This document shows, in pieces, positions 1 through 7,490 of a stretch of DNA of 64,000 nucleotides; within the stretch, counting starts at the first letter, position 1, and each line of letters begins with the position of its first letter. The notes beneath the pieces are model-generated. The model made no database searches, had not been told where the DNA came from, and saw only the letters and a list, made by a program, of their open reading frames with translations. Both the position numbers and the translations under genes were made by a program. The stretch comes from Oxobacter pfennigii (lineage in GTDB: Bacteria; Bacillota; Clostridia; Clostridiales; Oxobacteraceae). The stretch is taken from the NCBI RefSeq assembly GCF_001317355.1, contig NZ_LKET01000051.1, positions 62,001 to 126,000 on the forward strand. Reading direction: 5' to 3'.

Positions 1-356
1 AAACGCTCTTCGCTGTCTTTCATAAACTTTGACAGCCTATCCTCGAAGGACAGAGGAATTGATTTGCTTCTTTCCTTATCCCAATCAATTTCTATAGGCC
101 TTAAAGATTTTTTATCATTTTTATCCTGCGCTTGTTTAATAGAGAGACTTACTTTACCATCATCTTCTACGGAAATCACTTTTACCTTTACCTTGTCTCT
201 TTCCTTCAAGAAATTGCGTATATCCTTGACAAAGGTGTTGGAAACCTCTGAAATATGCACAAGACCTGTTTTTCCGCCAATGAGCTCGATAAATGCTCCG
301 AAATTTGTAATGTTTACAACAGTTCCCTCTACGATACTACCTACCTTCAGGGTCAT
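1..356 (-). CDS. yabR: S1-domain RNA-binding protein (YabR-like), 3' part cut off
   Basis: The readable N-terminal 118 residues begin MTLKVGSIVEGTVVNITNFG, a typical S1 RNA-binding OB-fold running to about residue 75 (GLVHISEV, KVKVKVISVEDDGKVSLSIK). A charged linker follows and the gene runs off the window edge. The ATG at 354-356 sits behind a strong GGAGG site. In Firmicutes this one-S1-domain protein (YabR) lies next to divIC, as here, and is thought to act in RNA or ribosome-linked regulation; the exact role is not established. It is the last readable member of the minus-strand divIC/yabQ/yabP cluster. Confidence 0.88.
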   Translation of the reverse strand, partial: MTLKVGSIVEGTVVNITNFGAFIELIGGKTGLVHISEVSNTFVKDIRNFLKERDKVKVKVISVEDDGKVSLSIKQAQDKNDKKSLRPIEIDWDKERSKSIPLSFEDRLSKFMKDSEER

Positions 357-476
357 AAAGAAAGAATTCCTCCTTAAAAACATAAAAAATATCTTCATTA
401 ATGATGTAATTATATAATAACCTAAAAATAGTGTCAAGCTGTTCACAAACAGTGCACATCAGTCCGTCTGTAAACA

Positions 477-752
477 TCACTCCTCCTTGATAACGTAAGT
501 TTTTTCTCCGGGCATAATAAGGCCCATTTTCTCCCTTGCCATTCGCTCTTTATATTCCTTGGTCTGGGCAAAATCTATCTCATCCTGAAGATTGGCATTG
601 GTTTCCTCAATACTCATCTTTTCAGCATTTAATTGCTCTATTTCTTTTTTATACTTTACCATCATAGCCTGTTGATCAAAGAGTATGTATCCGAAATAAC
701 ATATTATGGCTAAAATCATTACAAATCTGACTTTAAATCTTCTCTTCTTCAT
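477..752 (-). CDS. divIC: Septum formation protein DivIC/FtsB family
   Basis: This is a 91-residue bitopic membrane protein: a basic N-terminus (MKKRRFKVRF), one membrane helix at about residues 9-27, then a coiled coil (about 30-62, rich in E, K, N and Q) and a short C-terminal segment ending MGLIMPGEKTYVIKEE. That is the FtsB/DivIC plan; the family forms the FtsL-DivIB/FtsQ subcomplex that activates septal peptidoglycan synthesis. The upstream ATG at 759-761 overlaps the GAGGG ribosome site, so the second ATG (750-752, 9 nt spacing) is the better start. It is next to yabQ, the conserved Firmicutes order. Confidence 0.88.
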   Translation of the reverse strand: MKKRRFKVRFVMILAIICYFGYILFDQQAMMVKYKKEIEQLNAEKMSIEETNANLQDEIDFAQTKEYKERMAREKMGLIMPGEKTYVIKEE

Positions 753-824
753 AATATCCATCCCTCGTGAAGTTTGTTACATTGTTAAATTCTATATATC
801 TACATAAATTCCTTCACGATTTCT

Positions 825-1304
825 CTATTTTTTAGTATTTATCTTTTTAATGATTCTGAATGCATAAGCATATATGTTTTTGCAGGCAACGATAAGGGAT
901 GTCCCTATATAGTTCATAGGTCCCCAGGCTACGCTGTATAAAAGCTTGAATGGCAGCTTTATGGTAATTATGAGTATCCTTATAAGCTTGGAAATTGAAT
1001 ATATAAGAAATCTAAAAAATTTTAATATGTATGAAGAAAAAAGCTTGATATATACCACTATGCCTAAAGTCATCCCAAAGAAAGTATATATTCGAAGATC
1101 TGCAAAATCCGCGTTAAGAAGTATTATAAAAACTACACTGGCAGTCACAACCCAAAACAGCAAGTCCATAAAATAAAGAAAGGCTTTTGATGGCCTGGCA
1201 TAATAATTAATAGTCCTGTATATGTCAAATAAAATTCCTACGGAAAGCCCGGCAAAAACAGAAATTATTAAAGATGTAAACTGAGCTTCAACTGTGGATA
1301 TCAT
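825..1304 (-). CDS. yabQ: Spore cortex biosynthesis protein YabQ
   Basis: This 159-residue integral membrane protein has about four hydrophobic segments in the first 115 residues (starting SLIISVFAGLSVGILFDIYR) and a basic tail. Length, the FDIYR motif after the first helix and the position between yabP and divIC identify YabQ, a mother-cell protein needed for spore cortex formation in B. subtilis. The ATG has an AGGAGG site 8 nt upstream. It starts 24 nt after the yabP stop, so the two are cotranscribed, probably from the sigma-E-like promoter seen upstream of yabP. Confidence 0.88.
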   Translation of the reverse strand: MISTVEAQFTSLIISVFAGLSVGILFDIYRTINYYARPSKAFLYFMDLLFWVVTASVVFIILLNADFADLRIYTFFGMTLGIVVYIKLFSSYILKFFRFLIYSISKLIRILIITIKLPFKLLYSVAWGPMNYIGTSLIVACKNIYAYAFRIIKKINTKK

Positions 1305-1328
1305 CTAAAAGTCCTCCTAAAGTTAAGG

Positions 1329-1658
1329 CTACTTGAATAATTTGCTTAAAATTCCCGCTCCTTTGGTTTTAAAATCCTGCTTTTCACTATAGACACATGA
1401 ATCGATGCTGCCGTTAATAAGCAAATCCCCTGTTTCTAAATTGAGCTTGCTCATATGCAATGCCGATCCCTTTATGGAGAGCATGCCTAATTCTGTTTCT
1501 AACATTATTTCTCCTTCATTGAAACTTTCAACATTAAGTACTCCTGAAAGCACCATTTTTTCTCTGTTTTCTAAAGAATAGCTATGTTTTCTGTCTCCCT
1601 TTAAAATCCTCGAACTCTGGGGCTTTAATTCTGGTTTCACTCTATTTCTTTCATCCAT
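1329..1658 (-). CDS. yabP: Sporulation protein YabP
   Basis: This 109-residue soluble protein carries the YabP/YqfC core: NREKMVLSGVLNVESFNEGE, then LETELGMLSIKGSALHMSKLNLETGDLLINGSIDS. YabP is made in the mother cell and its loss has only mild effects on sporulation in Bacillus; its biochemistry is unknown. The ATG follows a GGAGGT site. The N-terminal 30 residues are a basic, low-complexity extension. It is first gene of the yabP-yabQ pair, with a sigma-E-type promoter candidate about 35-60 nt upstream. Confidence 0.88.
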   Translation of the reverse strand: MDERNRVKPELKPQSSRILKGDRKHSYSLENREKMVLSGVLNVESFNEGEIMLETELGMLSIKGSALHMSKLNLETGDLLINGSIDSCVYSEKQDFKTKGAGILSKLFK

Positions 1659-1689
1659 CTGAGTTGACCTCCCGGAAATAATCTATTGA

Positions 1690-1718
1690 ATTATATGAAA
1701 GAAATTTATTAATTATGA
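1690..1718 (-). promoter_or_regulatory. Candidate sigma-E-type promoter of yabP-yabQ
   Basis: Reading the minus strand, TCATAAT and CATATAAT are separated by 14 nt about 32 nt before the yabP start. This resembles the sigma-E consensus (-35 KMATATT, -10 CATAYAHT) and fits the known mother-cell expression of yabPQ. The region is AT-rich, so a chance match cannot be excluded. Confidence 0.5.
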
Positions 1719-1756
1719 TAAAAGTAACCTAAGTCCCATTTTTCAATTAATGGACA

Positions 1757-1784
1757 TAAAAAAGAGACACTTAAAAAGTGTCTT
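1757..1784 (-). terminator. Intrinsic terminator overlapping the S4 gene stop codon
   Basis: On the minus strand AGACAC and GTGTCT form a 6-bp stem around the TAA stop of the S4 gene, followed by a T-rich run. It separates the S4/HU group from yabP. Confidence 0.7.
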
Positions 1785-2028
1785 CACCCTCCACTACTCT
1801 GTACATGGCCGCTGCTCCTTCTTTTTTTACGTTTTCAGCTACATCAAGTATTTCTGCCTTCAGCATCCTGTTCCCAAACCGTATTTCGATTATATCATTT
1901 ACATTTACTTCCGTACCCGGCTTTGCGACTTTTCCGTTAATGGATACCCGGCCAGTATCGCAGGCTTCCTTTGCTACAGTTCTTCTTTTTATTATTCTGG
2001 ATACTTTAAGATATTTGTCCAGTCTCAT
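1771..2028 (-). CDS. yabO: S4-domain RNA-binding protein (YabO/RqcP, Hsp15-like)
   Basis: This 85-residue protein is one S4 domain: MRLDKYLKVSRIIKRRTVAK, then GRVSINGKVAKPGTEVNVND. In B. subtilis the orthologue YabO (RqcP) binds stalled 50S subunits and works with RqcH in C-terminal alanine tailing of stalled nascent chains; in Gram-negatives the relative is Hsp15. The ATG at 2026-2028 has AGGAGG 5 nt upstream and gives the standard N-terminus; a longer in-frame version starting at 2058 has no ribosome site. It sits between yabP and HU, the conserved order. Confidence 0.88.
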   Translation of the reverse strand: MRLDKYLKVSRIIKRRTVAKEACDTGRVSINGKVAKPGTEVNVNDIIEIRFGNRMLKAEILDVAENVKKEGAAAMYRVVEGEDTF

Positions 2029-2070
2029 GTCATCCTCCTTAACATTAGACTGCGCCAAAGCGCATCATTA

Positions 2071-2101
2071 ATAAAAAATCAGGCCTAAACCTGATTTTTT
2101 A
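2071..2101. terminator. Terminator hairpin between HU and the S4 gene
   Basis: AAAAAATCAGG and CCTGATTTTTT pair across a 6-nt loop, giving A and T runs on both sides, so it can act in either direction; here it follows the minus-strand HU gene. Confidence 0.85.
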
Positions 2102-2106
2102 TCAAA

Positions 2107-2382
2107 CTATTTATTTACCCTATCTTTGAATTCCTTACCTGCTTTAAATACTGGAACTTTTGAAGCCGGAATAGCTATTTCTTCCATTGTCCTTGGATTT
2201 CTGCCTTTTCTTTCTCCCCTTGTTCTTACCTCAAATGTTCCGAATCCAACTAACTGGATTTTTTCACCTTTTTCCAATGCTTCCTCTACACTGTCTATAA
2301 GAGCTTTTAGAGCTTTTTCAGCATCTTTTTTGGTTAATCCACTTTTTTCAGCTATACTTGTGATTAAATCAGCTTTGTTCAT
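2107..2382 (-). CDS. hup: HU family DNA-binding protein
   Basis: This 91-residue histone-like protein is standard HU: MNKADLITSIAEKSGLTKKD at the N-terminus, VGFGTFEVRTRGERKGRNPR in the DNA-intercalating beta arm, ending FKAGKEFKDRVNK. HU forms dimers that bend and compact DNA. The ATG at 2380-2382 follows GGAGG, giving the canonical start; the reading frame extends upstream without a ribosome site. It lies between mazG and yabO and ends at its own strong terminator. Confidence 0.95.
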   Translation of the reverse strand: MNKADLITSIAEKSGLTKKDAEKALKALIDSVEEALEKGEKIQLVGFGTFEVRTRGERKGRNPRTMEEIAIPASKVPVFKAGKEFKDRVNK

Positions 2383-2473
2383 CGTTTTCCCTCCTAAAAT
2401 ACGTTGGTTGAAGTACATTCAACTACAGAATAGCATATTCTTCATAAACTTGAAAAATCCTTCTTTTTAACCA

Positions 2474-3949
2474 TTAGTTTTTATCACTTTTTAAAAAATT
2501 ATTCATTTTAGCCGCATTCCACAGCGCATCCATCTCCTCTAAGGTCATTTTCTCCATTTTTTTACCTTGAGAAATTGCTTCCCTTTCTATGTAGCTAAAC
2601 CTCTTAATAAACTTCTCCGTCGTCCCGTTAAGGGCGAATTCCGGCATCACATTTTGGAACCGACATACATTGACAACAGCAAAAAGCAGATCTCCAAGCT
2701 CTTCTTCTATCTTACCATAATTTTCTGATTTATATACATCAAGAAACTCCCGAATTTCTTCATTTACCTTAAGTAAGGCCCCTTCGACACTATCCCAGTC
2801 AAAGCCCACTCTTGCGGCTTTATCCTGAACCTTGTAGCTTCTCATTAAGGCGGGCAGATTTTTAGGTACATGCCTTAGGGTATCAGTTACTGTATTAAAA
2901 CCCTGCTCTTTCTTCTTAATCTCTTCCCAGTTATCCACCACTTGATCGGGAGTATCGCATATATCACTGCCGAATATATGTGTATGCCTTTTTATCATCT
3001 TATCTGTAATCCTGTCTGTCACATCCGTTATGTCAAAATCTCCCCTATCCATGGCTATGCTGGCATGAAAAACAACCTGTAATAAGACGTCTCCCAATTC
3101 CTCGCAGAATTTATCTATATCCCCCTCATCGATGGCTTCTAAGACTTCATAGCTTTCTTCAATAAGGTACTGCTTTAAGGATTCATGAGTCTGCTCTTTA
3201 TCCCAGGGGCAGCCATCCTCCCCTCTGAGCCTTTCCATTACAGATATCAAATCCTCAAATTCATATCTTTTTTTCTTATTTATGGGAGGAACATAAAGAC
3301 TTGTTAGATAGTCCACCCATTCCGCCCTGTCTATTTCATATAAAGGCATAGGCTCTATCCGCTCTAGCCCTGGAACACCCGCTGCTTTTATAAGTATCAC
3401 TTGGGTTTCATCCTCATATTGTTCCATAAGCTTAAGCTTTACATCTGAGGCCACTCTTCTGTTATATACCTGAGTAATTATGTTGTGTGACGCCGTATCT
3501 AATTTTTGCTCCTTTATCTGAAGGCCATCCAATACTTTGAGGCCTTCAATGGGGTCAATGGATAAAGAACCTATCACCGCATCAATAAAGCTTACGGAAC
3601 TTACAATGGAAACCTTTATCCCCTCATCCTCCGAAATTTTTAATATGCGCTGTACCGTGTCCTCAGCAACCAGTGGGTGTCCGGGAACGGCATATACCAC
3701 ATCTTCTATTCTTGCCGCTTCTATTATTTTTTGAGCTATATTCATATAGACATCTTCGAAGGTAGAAAGAGTATCATATTCTTCATCAAAGCTTTTAAAA
3801 ATAAGACCTAATTTTTCAATATATTCTACTGTAGGATGTTTCCTGGTCCTTAAAAACATGGCCTTGGCATTCTCCATTTCCCTAACCGCTCTTAAGGTAA
3901 GGTCATCAAAAGAGCCCGGCCCCAATCCTACTATTGTAATATTACCCAT
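2474..3949 (-). CDS. mazG: MazG/YabN: tetrapyrrole methylase-like domain fused to NTP pyrophosphohydrolase
   Basis: This 491-residue two-domain protein starts with MGNITIVGLGPGSFDDLTLR, the SAM-dependent tetrapyrrole methylase fold (residues 1 to about 225, with VYAVPGHPLVAEDT). The second half holds two MazG units: GCPWDKEQTHESLKQYLIEE with EELGDVLLQVVFHA, and the later DKAARVGFDWDS with EEELGDLLFAVVNV; the paired EExxD motifs bind Mg and hydrolyse NTPs. MazG removes non-canonical or excess nucleotides. The ATG at 3947-3949 follows GAGGGG. It starts 14 nt after the flippase gene, so both are probably cotranscribed. Confidence 0.92.
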   Translation of the reverse strand: MGNITIVGLGPGSFDDLTLRAVREMENAKAMFLRTRKHPTVEYIEKLGLIFKSFDEEYDTLSTFEDVYMNIAQKIIEAARIEDVVYAVPGHPLVAEDTVQRILKISEDEGIKVSIVSSVSFIDAVIGSLSIDPIEGLKVLDGLQIKEQKLDTASHNIITQVYNRRVASDVKLKLMEQYEDETQVILIKAAGVPGLERIEPMPLYEIDRAEWVDYLTSLYVPPINKKKRYEFEDLISVMERLRGEDGCPWDKEQTHESLKQYLIEESYEVLEAIDEGDIDKFCEELGDVLLQVVFHASIAMDRGDFDITDVTDRITDKMIKRHTHIFGSDICDTPDQVVDNWEEIKKKEQGFNTVTDTLRHVPKNLPALMRSYKVQDKAARVGFDWDSVEGALLKVNEEIREFLDVYKSENYGKIEEELGDLLFAVVNVCRFQNVMPEFALNGTTEKFIKRFSYIEREAISQGKKMEKMTLEEMDALWNAAKMNNFLKSDKN

Positions 3950-3963
3950 CTGTATTCCCCTCT

Positions 3964-5523
3964 CTATTTCCTTTGTTTCCTTTCCTTTATATAATTTACA
4001 ATATCCTTCAAGGATACACATCCCGTCAATACTATCATGATTATATATACTATTATACCAATTATTACTGATGTTATGGTAGATAAACCATTACTGCCGG
4101 TGTATGCTATGAATTTATGGTATGTAAAATAAACTCCTATCCCCATAACAATGGCCGAGAGCATTGGCCTTAAGAGCATTTTATCTATGTCAAAGGAGAA
4201 ATATGCGCACTTGGCGGCATCTCTATAGCTTAAAAGGGCTGCAACCATATGTCCGATAACTGATGAAATGGCGGCACCCTTTATGTTTATTGCCGGCATG
4301 CCCGTTAATATGTAACATACAATAAATTTTATCAGCGAGCCTAAGGCGATATTTTTAACGGGGGTGAACACTTTTCCGCAGCCCTGAAGTATGCTTACCA
4401 TGGTCTGAGCTATTATTATGAAAATGATACTGGCTGATAATATTTGAAGTATTAAAGCGCCTTCACTTTTTCCTGGAAAAACAAGATGAAGAACGGGATC
4501 TGACAGCAAGAATAAGCCTACTGTGGACGGAAGCCCCAAAATAACAGCAGCTTTAAAAGCGCTTTCCGACCTTTTTTTGACTCTCTCAAAGCTCTTTAGC
4601 GCCCTCACTTCAGATATGGCAGGCACCAGTGATATACTCAATGCCGTAGATAAAGTCAAAGGCACATTTATAAGCACATGGGCCTTTCCTGCCAGCTGTC
4701 CGTAAAGCTCTGTAGCTATCTTGCTGCTGAAGCCGGCAGAAAGCAGCTGCCCCGGAACCACAATGGAATCTATAAGGGACATGACGGAATTCACCGTCAT
4801 CCCCAGAGATATGGGAAAAGCAGTAAATAATATAATCTTTATTACTTTTACAACACTTTCCTTGCTGTTTTTTTCCGATGGAATAAGATCATTTTTATCC
4901 CTTAAAAATCCGAATATCAGTATGCTACAACCTAATATTGCACCGGCACCGGCACCTAAGGATGCACCTGCAGCACCAAAACCCACTCCCAAGGGAAGAA
5001 AGTAATATGTAAGGCTGACTCCTATCACTACTCTTCCTAATTGTTCTACTATTTGGGATATAGCAGGCAGTGTCATCATCTGAAGCCCTTGAAAATATCC
5101 CCTGTAGCAGTTCATTATTGCTACAAAGGCAGGGGCAAAAGCCACAGCTGCCAGAGAATAATAGGCCTCCTTCCCCCAACGGAGGGCTCTTATAATGTGA
5201 GGAGCACCGAAATACAGAATGAGTGACGAAAAAAAACCCAATAAGGCCAGTATATAAAGGGATATCCTAAACACCCTGTAAGCTCCAAACCTGTTTCCTA
5301 CCGCCACCCTTTGAGATACCATGCTGGATATCGCGACAGGAAAACCCGACATTATACCTATTATAAACATATAAATAGGATAAGAAAGCTGATAAATTCC
5401 TATGCCTTCATCTCCGATTAACATGGTAACCGGCCATCTGAAGAATATACCCAGAGCTTTTGCAGCTACTCCCGAAACCCCAAGAACCAAAGCCCCTGTG
5501 ATGAAACTTTGTTTTTTTGACAT
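3964..5523 (-). CDS. SpoVB/YabM-like polysaccharide flippase (MOP superfamily)
   Basis: This 519-residue protein has about 14 hydrophobic segments and starts MSKKQSFITGALVLGVSGVA, the standard beginning of the SpoVB/MurJ-like branch of MOP exporters. The core KALGIFFRWPVTMLIGDEG is typical. Relatives flip lipid-linked oligosaccharides such as lipid II. B. subtilis YabM is at the same chromosomal position, between spoVT and yabN, so orthology to YabM is more likely than to SpoVB itself. The start at 5521-5523 has a GGGGGGATG-rich site; an upstream in-frame start at 5553 lacks one. Confidence 0.88.
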   Translation of the reverse strand: MSKKQSFITGALVLGVSGVAAKALGIFFRWPVTMLIGDEGIGIYQLSYPIYMFIIGIMSGFPVAISSMVSQRVAVGNRFGAYRVFRISLYILALLGFFSSLILYFGAPHIIRALRWGKEAYYSLAAVAFAPAFVAIMNCYRGYFQGLQMMTLPAISQIVEQLGRVVIGVSLTYYFLPLGVGFGAAGASLGAGAGAILGCSILIFGFLRDKNDLIPSEKNSKESVVKVIKIILFTAFPISLGMTVNSVMSLIDSIVVPGQLLSAGFSSKIATELYGQLAGKAHVLINVPLTLSTALSISLVPAISEVRALKSFERVKKRSESAFKAAVILGLPSTVGLFLLSDPVLHLVFPGKSEGALILQILSASIIFIIIAQTMVSILQGCGKVFTPVKNIALGSLIKFIVCYILTGMPAINIKGAAISSVIGHMVAALLSYRDAAKCAYFSFDIDKMLLRPMLSAIVMGIGVYFTYHKFIAYTGSNGLSTITSVIIGIIVYIIMIVLTGCVSLKDIVNYIKERKQRK

Positions 5524-5594
5524 GCTTTCATCCCCCCAAAAAACCCTTTTCAAAAAATGCTATTCCATCATTACATACTTTATGACAACAAAAG

Positions 5595-5620
5595 AAAAAA
5601 AGCAGCTATGCTGCTTTTTA
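5595..5620. terminator. Terminator after spoVT
   Basis: AAAAAGCAGC and GCTGCTTTTT form a 10-bp stem with a 3-nt loop immediately past the spoVT stop codon. Confidence 0.85.
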
Positions 5621-5622
5621 AA

Positions 5623-6180
5623 CTATTGTTCCATCTGTTTTCCCAGGAAACCTGCTGCCGTCTCTGCTAATTTGCTTTCCAGATCGCCCATCATAACCTC
5701 AGCATCTTTTGAAAATATAATTACGGCGCCTATAGGATCTCCTTCTGCTATGATAGGCGCTATAACCTGTGCAGAATACTTAGACCCGTCTTCTTCGTCT
5801 GAAGATACGGCAAAGCCCTTTCCTTCATTCTTGCCTTTTCTAAGTATAGTTCTCCTCTCTTCCATAACCCTTTCTATGTCTTCGCTGACTCTTTTCTCCA
5901 TGTACTCTTTTTTAGGAGCACCTGTCACTGCAATAATAGTGTCTTTATCAGAAATACATACTGTATGGCCTATGGATTGCTGCAATGATTCTGCATATTC
6001 TTTAGCAAAATCACTTAATTCTCCGATGGGGGAATATTTCTTGAGAATTACCCCTCCTTCTCGGTCGGTAAATATCTCAAGAGGATCACCTTCTCGTATT
6101 CTAAGTGTTCGCCTTATCTCTTTTGGAATTACAACCCTTCCTAGGTCATCTATTCTTCTAACAATGCCTGTAGCCTTCAT
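5623..6180 (-). CDS. spoVT: Stage V sporulation regulator SpoVT
   Basis: This 185-residue protein has an N-terminal AbrB-type swapped-hairpin DNA-binding domain (MKATGIVRRIDDLGRVVIPK, residues 1-50) and a C-terminal GAF-like domain (about 60-180). Length and both domains match SpoVT, the forespore regulator of sigma-G genes. The ATG follows GGAGGG. The gene lies between mfd/prsA and the flippase; in B. subtilis it also follows mfd. A candidate forespore promoter is visible about 45 nt upstream. Confidence 0.95.
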   Translation of the reverse strand: MKATGIVRRIDDLGRVVIPKEIRRTLRIREGDPLEIFTDREGGVILKKYSPIGELSDFAKEYAESLQQSIGHTVCISDKDTIIAVTGAPKKEYMEKRVSEDIERVMEERRTILRKGKNEGKGFAVSSDEEDGSKYSAQVIAPIIAEGDPIGAVIIFSKDAEVMMGDLESKLAETAAGFLGKQMEQ

Positions 6181-6220
6181 TACTGTCCCTCCTTTGACCT
6201 ATATATAAGCTTTGTAATTT

Positions 6221-6251
6221 TATTATTCTACCGCGATATACATTTTATTCA
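6221..6251 (-). promoter_or_regulatory. Candidate sigma-G/sigma-F promoter of spoVT
   Basis: On the minus strand TGAATA and AATAATA are separated by 18 nt, close to the forespore consensus (GHATR, N17-18, CATNHTA) with one mismatch in the -10. SpoVT is a sigma-G gene in B. subtilis, which supports the reading. Confidence 0.5.
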
Positions 6252-6341
6252 TATTCTGTAAACCGCTTTAAAAATAATCTAAATTTTATAAGCTTATCTT
6301 TATTTTTTTCAAAGATACTAAAAATATACTAGAACCAAAGC

Positions 6342-6373
6342 AAAAAAATAAACAGGTATTAACCTGTTTATTC
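6342..6373 (-). terminator. Terminator after prsA
   Basis: AATAAACAGGT and ACCTGTTTATT form an 11-bp stem followed on the minus strand by a T run, 6 nt past the prsA stop. Confidence 0.88.
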
Positions 6374-6378
6374 GTCGA

Positions 6379-7389
6379 TTATACTATTTTATCTTCATAT
6401 ACTTCTACTCCGGCTTTTTCTCTCCATTCTGACAAGGCATCGCTGTATACTTTATACTGTTCATCATAAACCAGCTGATATTTAATGCTGTCTTTGACGG
6501 CATCGAATTCCTGGATGGGATATTCTGTTTTCTTAGTTACTTTTATTATATGGTATCCAAACTGAGTTAAAACCGGATCGCTGATTTCACCCTCTTTAAG
6601 GGCCATGGCGGCTTTTACAAAGTCCTGATCGTAATTTGGGTCGTTATACATTATCTCTCCTAAGTCTCCGCCCGTTTGCTGCGCTGCTTCTTCAGTCGAC
6701 TTTTCCTTTGCCACGGTTGCAAAATCTTCACCGTTTAAAAGCCTTTGTTTTACAGCCTTTGCATCTTCTTCAGTCTTTAAAAGTATGTGGGATACATTCA
6801 TGGTATTGGGCTGCTCTGTCATTGAAGCCTTGTTTTCATCGTAATATTTTTGAACTGCCTCATCAGAAACGGTAACATCCTTTATGATATGCTCGGTAAC
6901 CTTCTGGGATATAACCTGACCTCTTAATATTTTATCGAATAATTCATTGGAAATCTTGGCTTCTTCCAATTTTTTATTGAGCTCTTCCTCAGAGCCGTAT
7001 GCTGTAACCAGGTTATCCCTGCTTGTTTTTATTCCTTCACTTATCTCATTTTCATCCTTAAAGAGATTCAATTCCTTTGACTTTTGCTCAAAAAGCTTCT
7101 GCTCAATCATTCCATCCAAAGTCTCCGTCTTTTGAGACTTTAAAAGTTCTTTGCCTTCGGCACTTTCAAGATAATCAGCGCCATATTGGGGGCTAGCTTT
7201 AAGTTGTTCCAGCATGGGAGTGAACATCTCATCCAGTTCGCCTCTTGTTATATATTCATCTCCTATCTTTGCAACCCTTTGTTTTGCTATGGCTTCCGGA
7301 CTTTTTTCTATAAGACCGCACCCTGAGGCGGAAATTCCTAAGCTAAAAATCAAAGCCATAGATATTACTTTATTCTTTAATCGATTCAA
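6379..7389 (-). CDS. prsA: PrsA-like lipoprotein foldase (parvulin peptidyl-prolyl isomerase)
   Basis: This 336-residue exported lipoprotein has a signal peptide (VISMALIFSLGIS) and lipobox ASGC, placing the lipidated Cys at residue 24. The N-terminal SurA/PrsA chaperone-like region (30-190) is followed by a PpiC parvulin domain at about 195-290 (NVSHILLKTEEDAKAV, GGDLGEI, FGYHIIKVTKK). It assists folding of secreted proteins at the outer face of the membrane. The start is TTG with AGGGA upstream. The D-alanylation operon in the same window matters functionally, because cation binding by teichoic acids affects the same folding zone. Confidence 0.9.
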   Translation of the reverse strand: MNRLKNKVISMALIFSLGISASGCGLIEKSPEAIAKQRVAKIGDEYITRGELDEMFTPMLEQLKASPQYGADYLESAEGKELLKSQKTETLDGMIEQKLFEQKSKELNLFKDENEISEGIKTSRDNLVTAYGSEEELNKKLEEAKISNELFDKILRGQVISQKVTEHIIKDVTVSDEAVQKYYDENKASMTEQPNTMNVSHILLKTEEDAKAVKQRLLNGEDFATVAKEKSTEEAAQQTGGDLGEIMYNDPNYDQDFVKAAMALKEGEISDPVLTQFGYHIIKVTKKTEYPIQEFDAVKDSIKYQLVYDEQYKVYSDALSEWREKAGVEVYEDKIV

Positions 7390-7490
7390 TATAATCCCTC
7401 TTTCCTTTGCTCTTCAAAGCATCACGCTATTTCATACAAGTATTTATATCTTTAACAAAACTACAATATATTATAATACAAATTATCCTG

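Noticed and set aside
5402-6208. 268-codon plus-strand frame across the flippase/spoVT boundary
   Set aside because: It runs antisense to two well-supported genes and over a terminator; no start signal.
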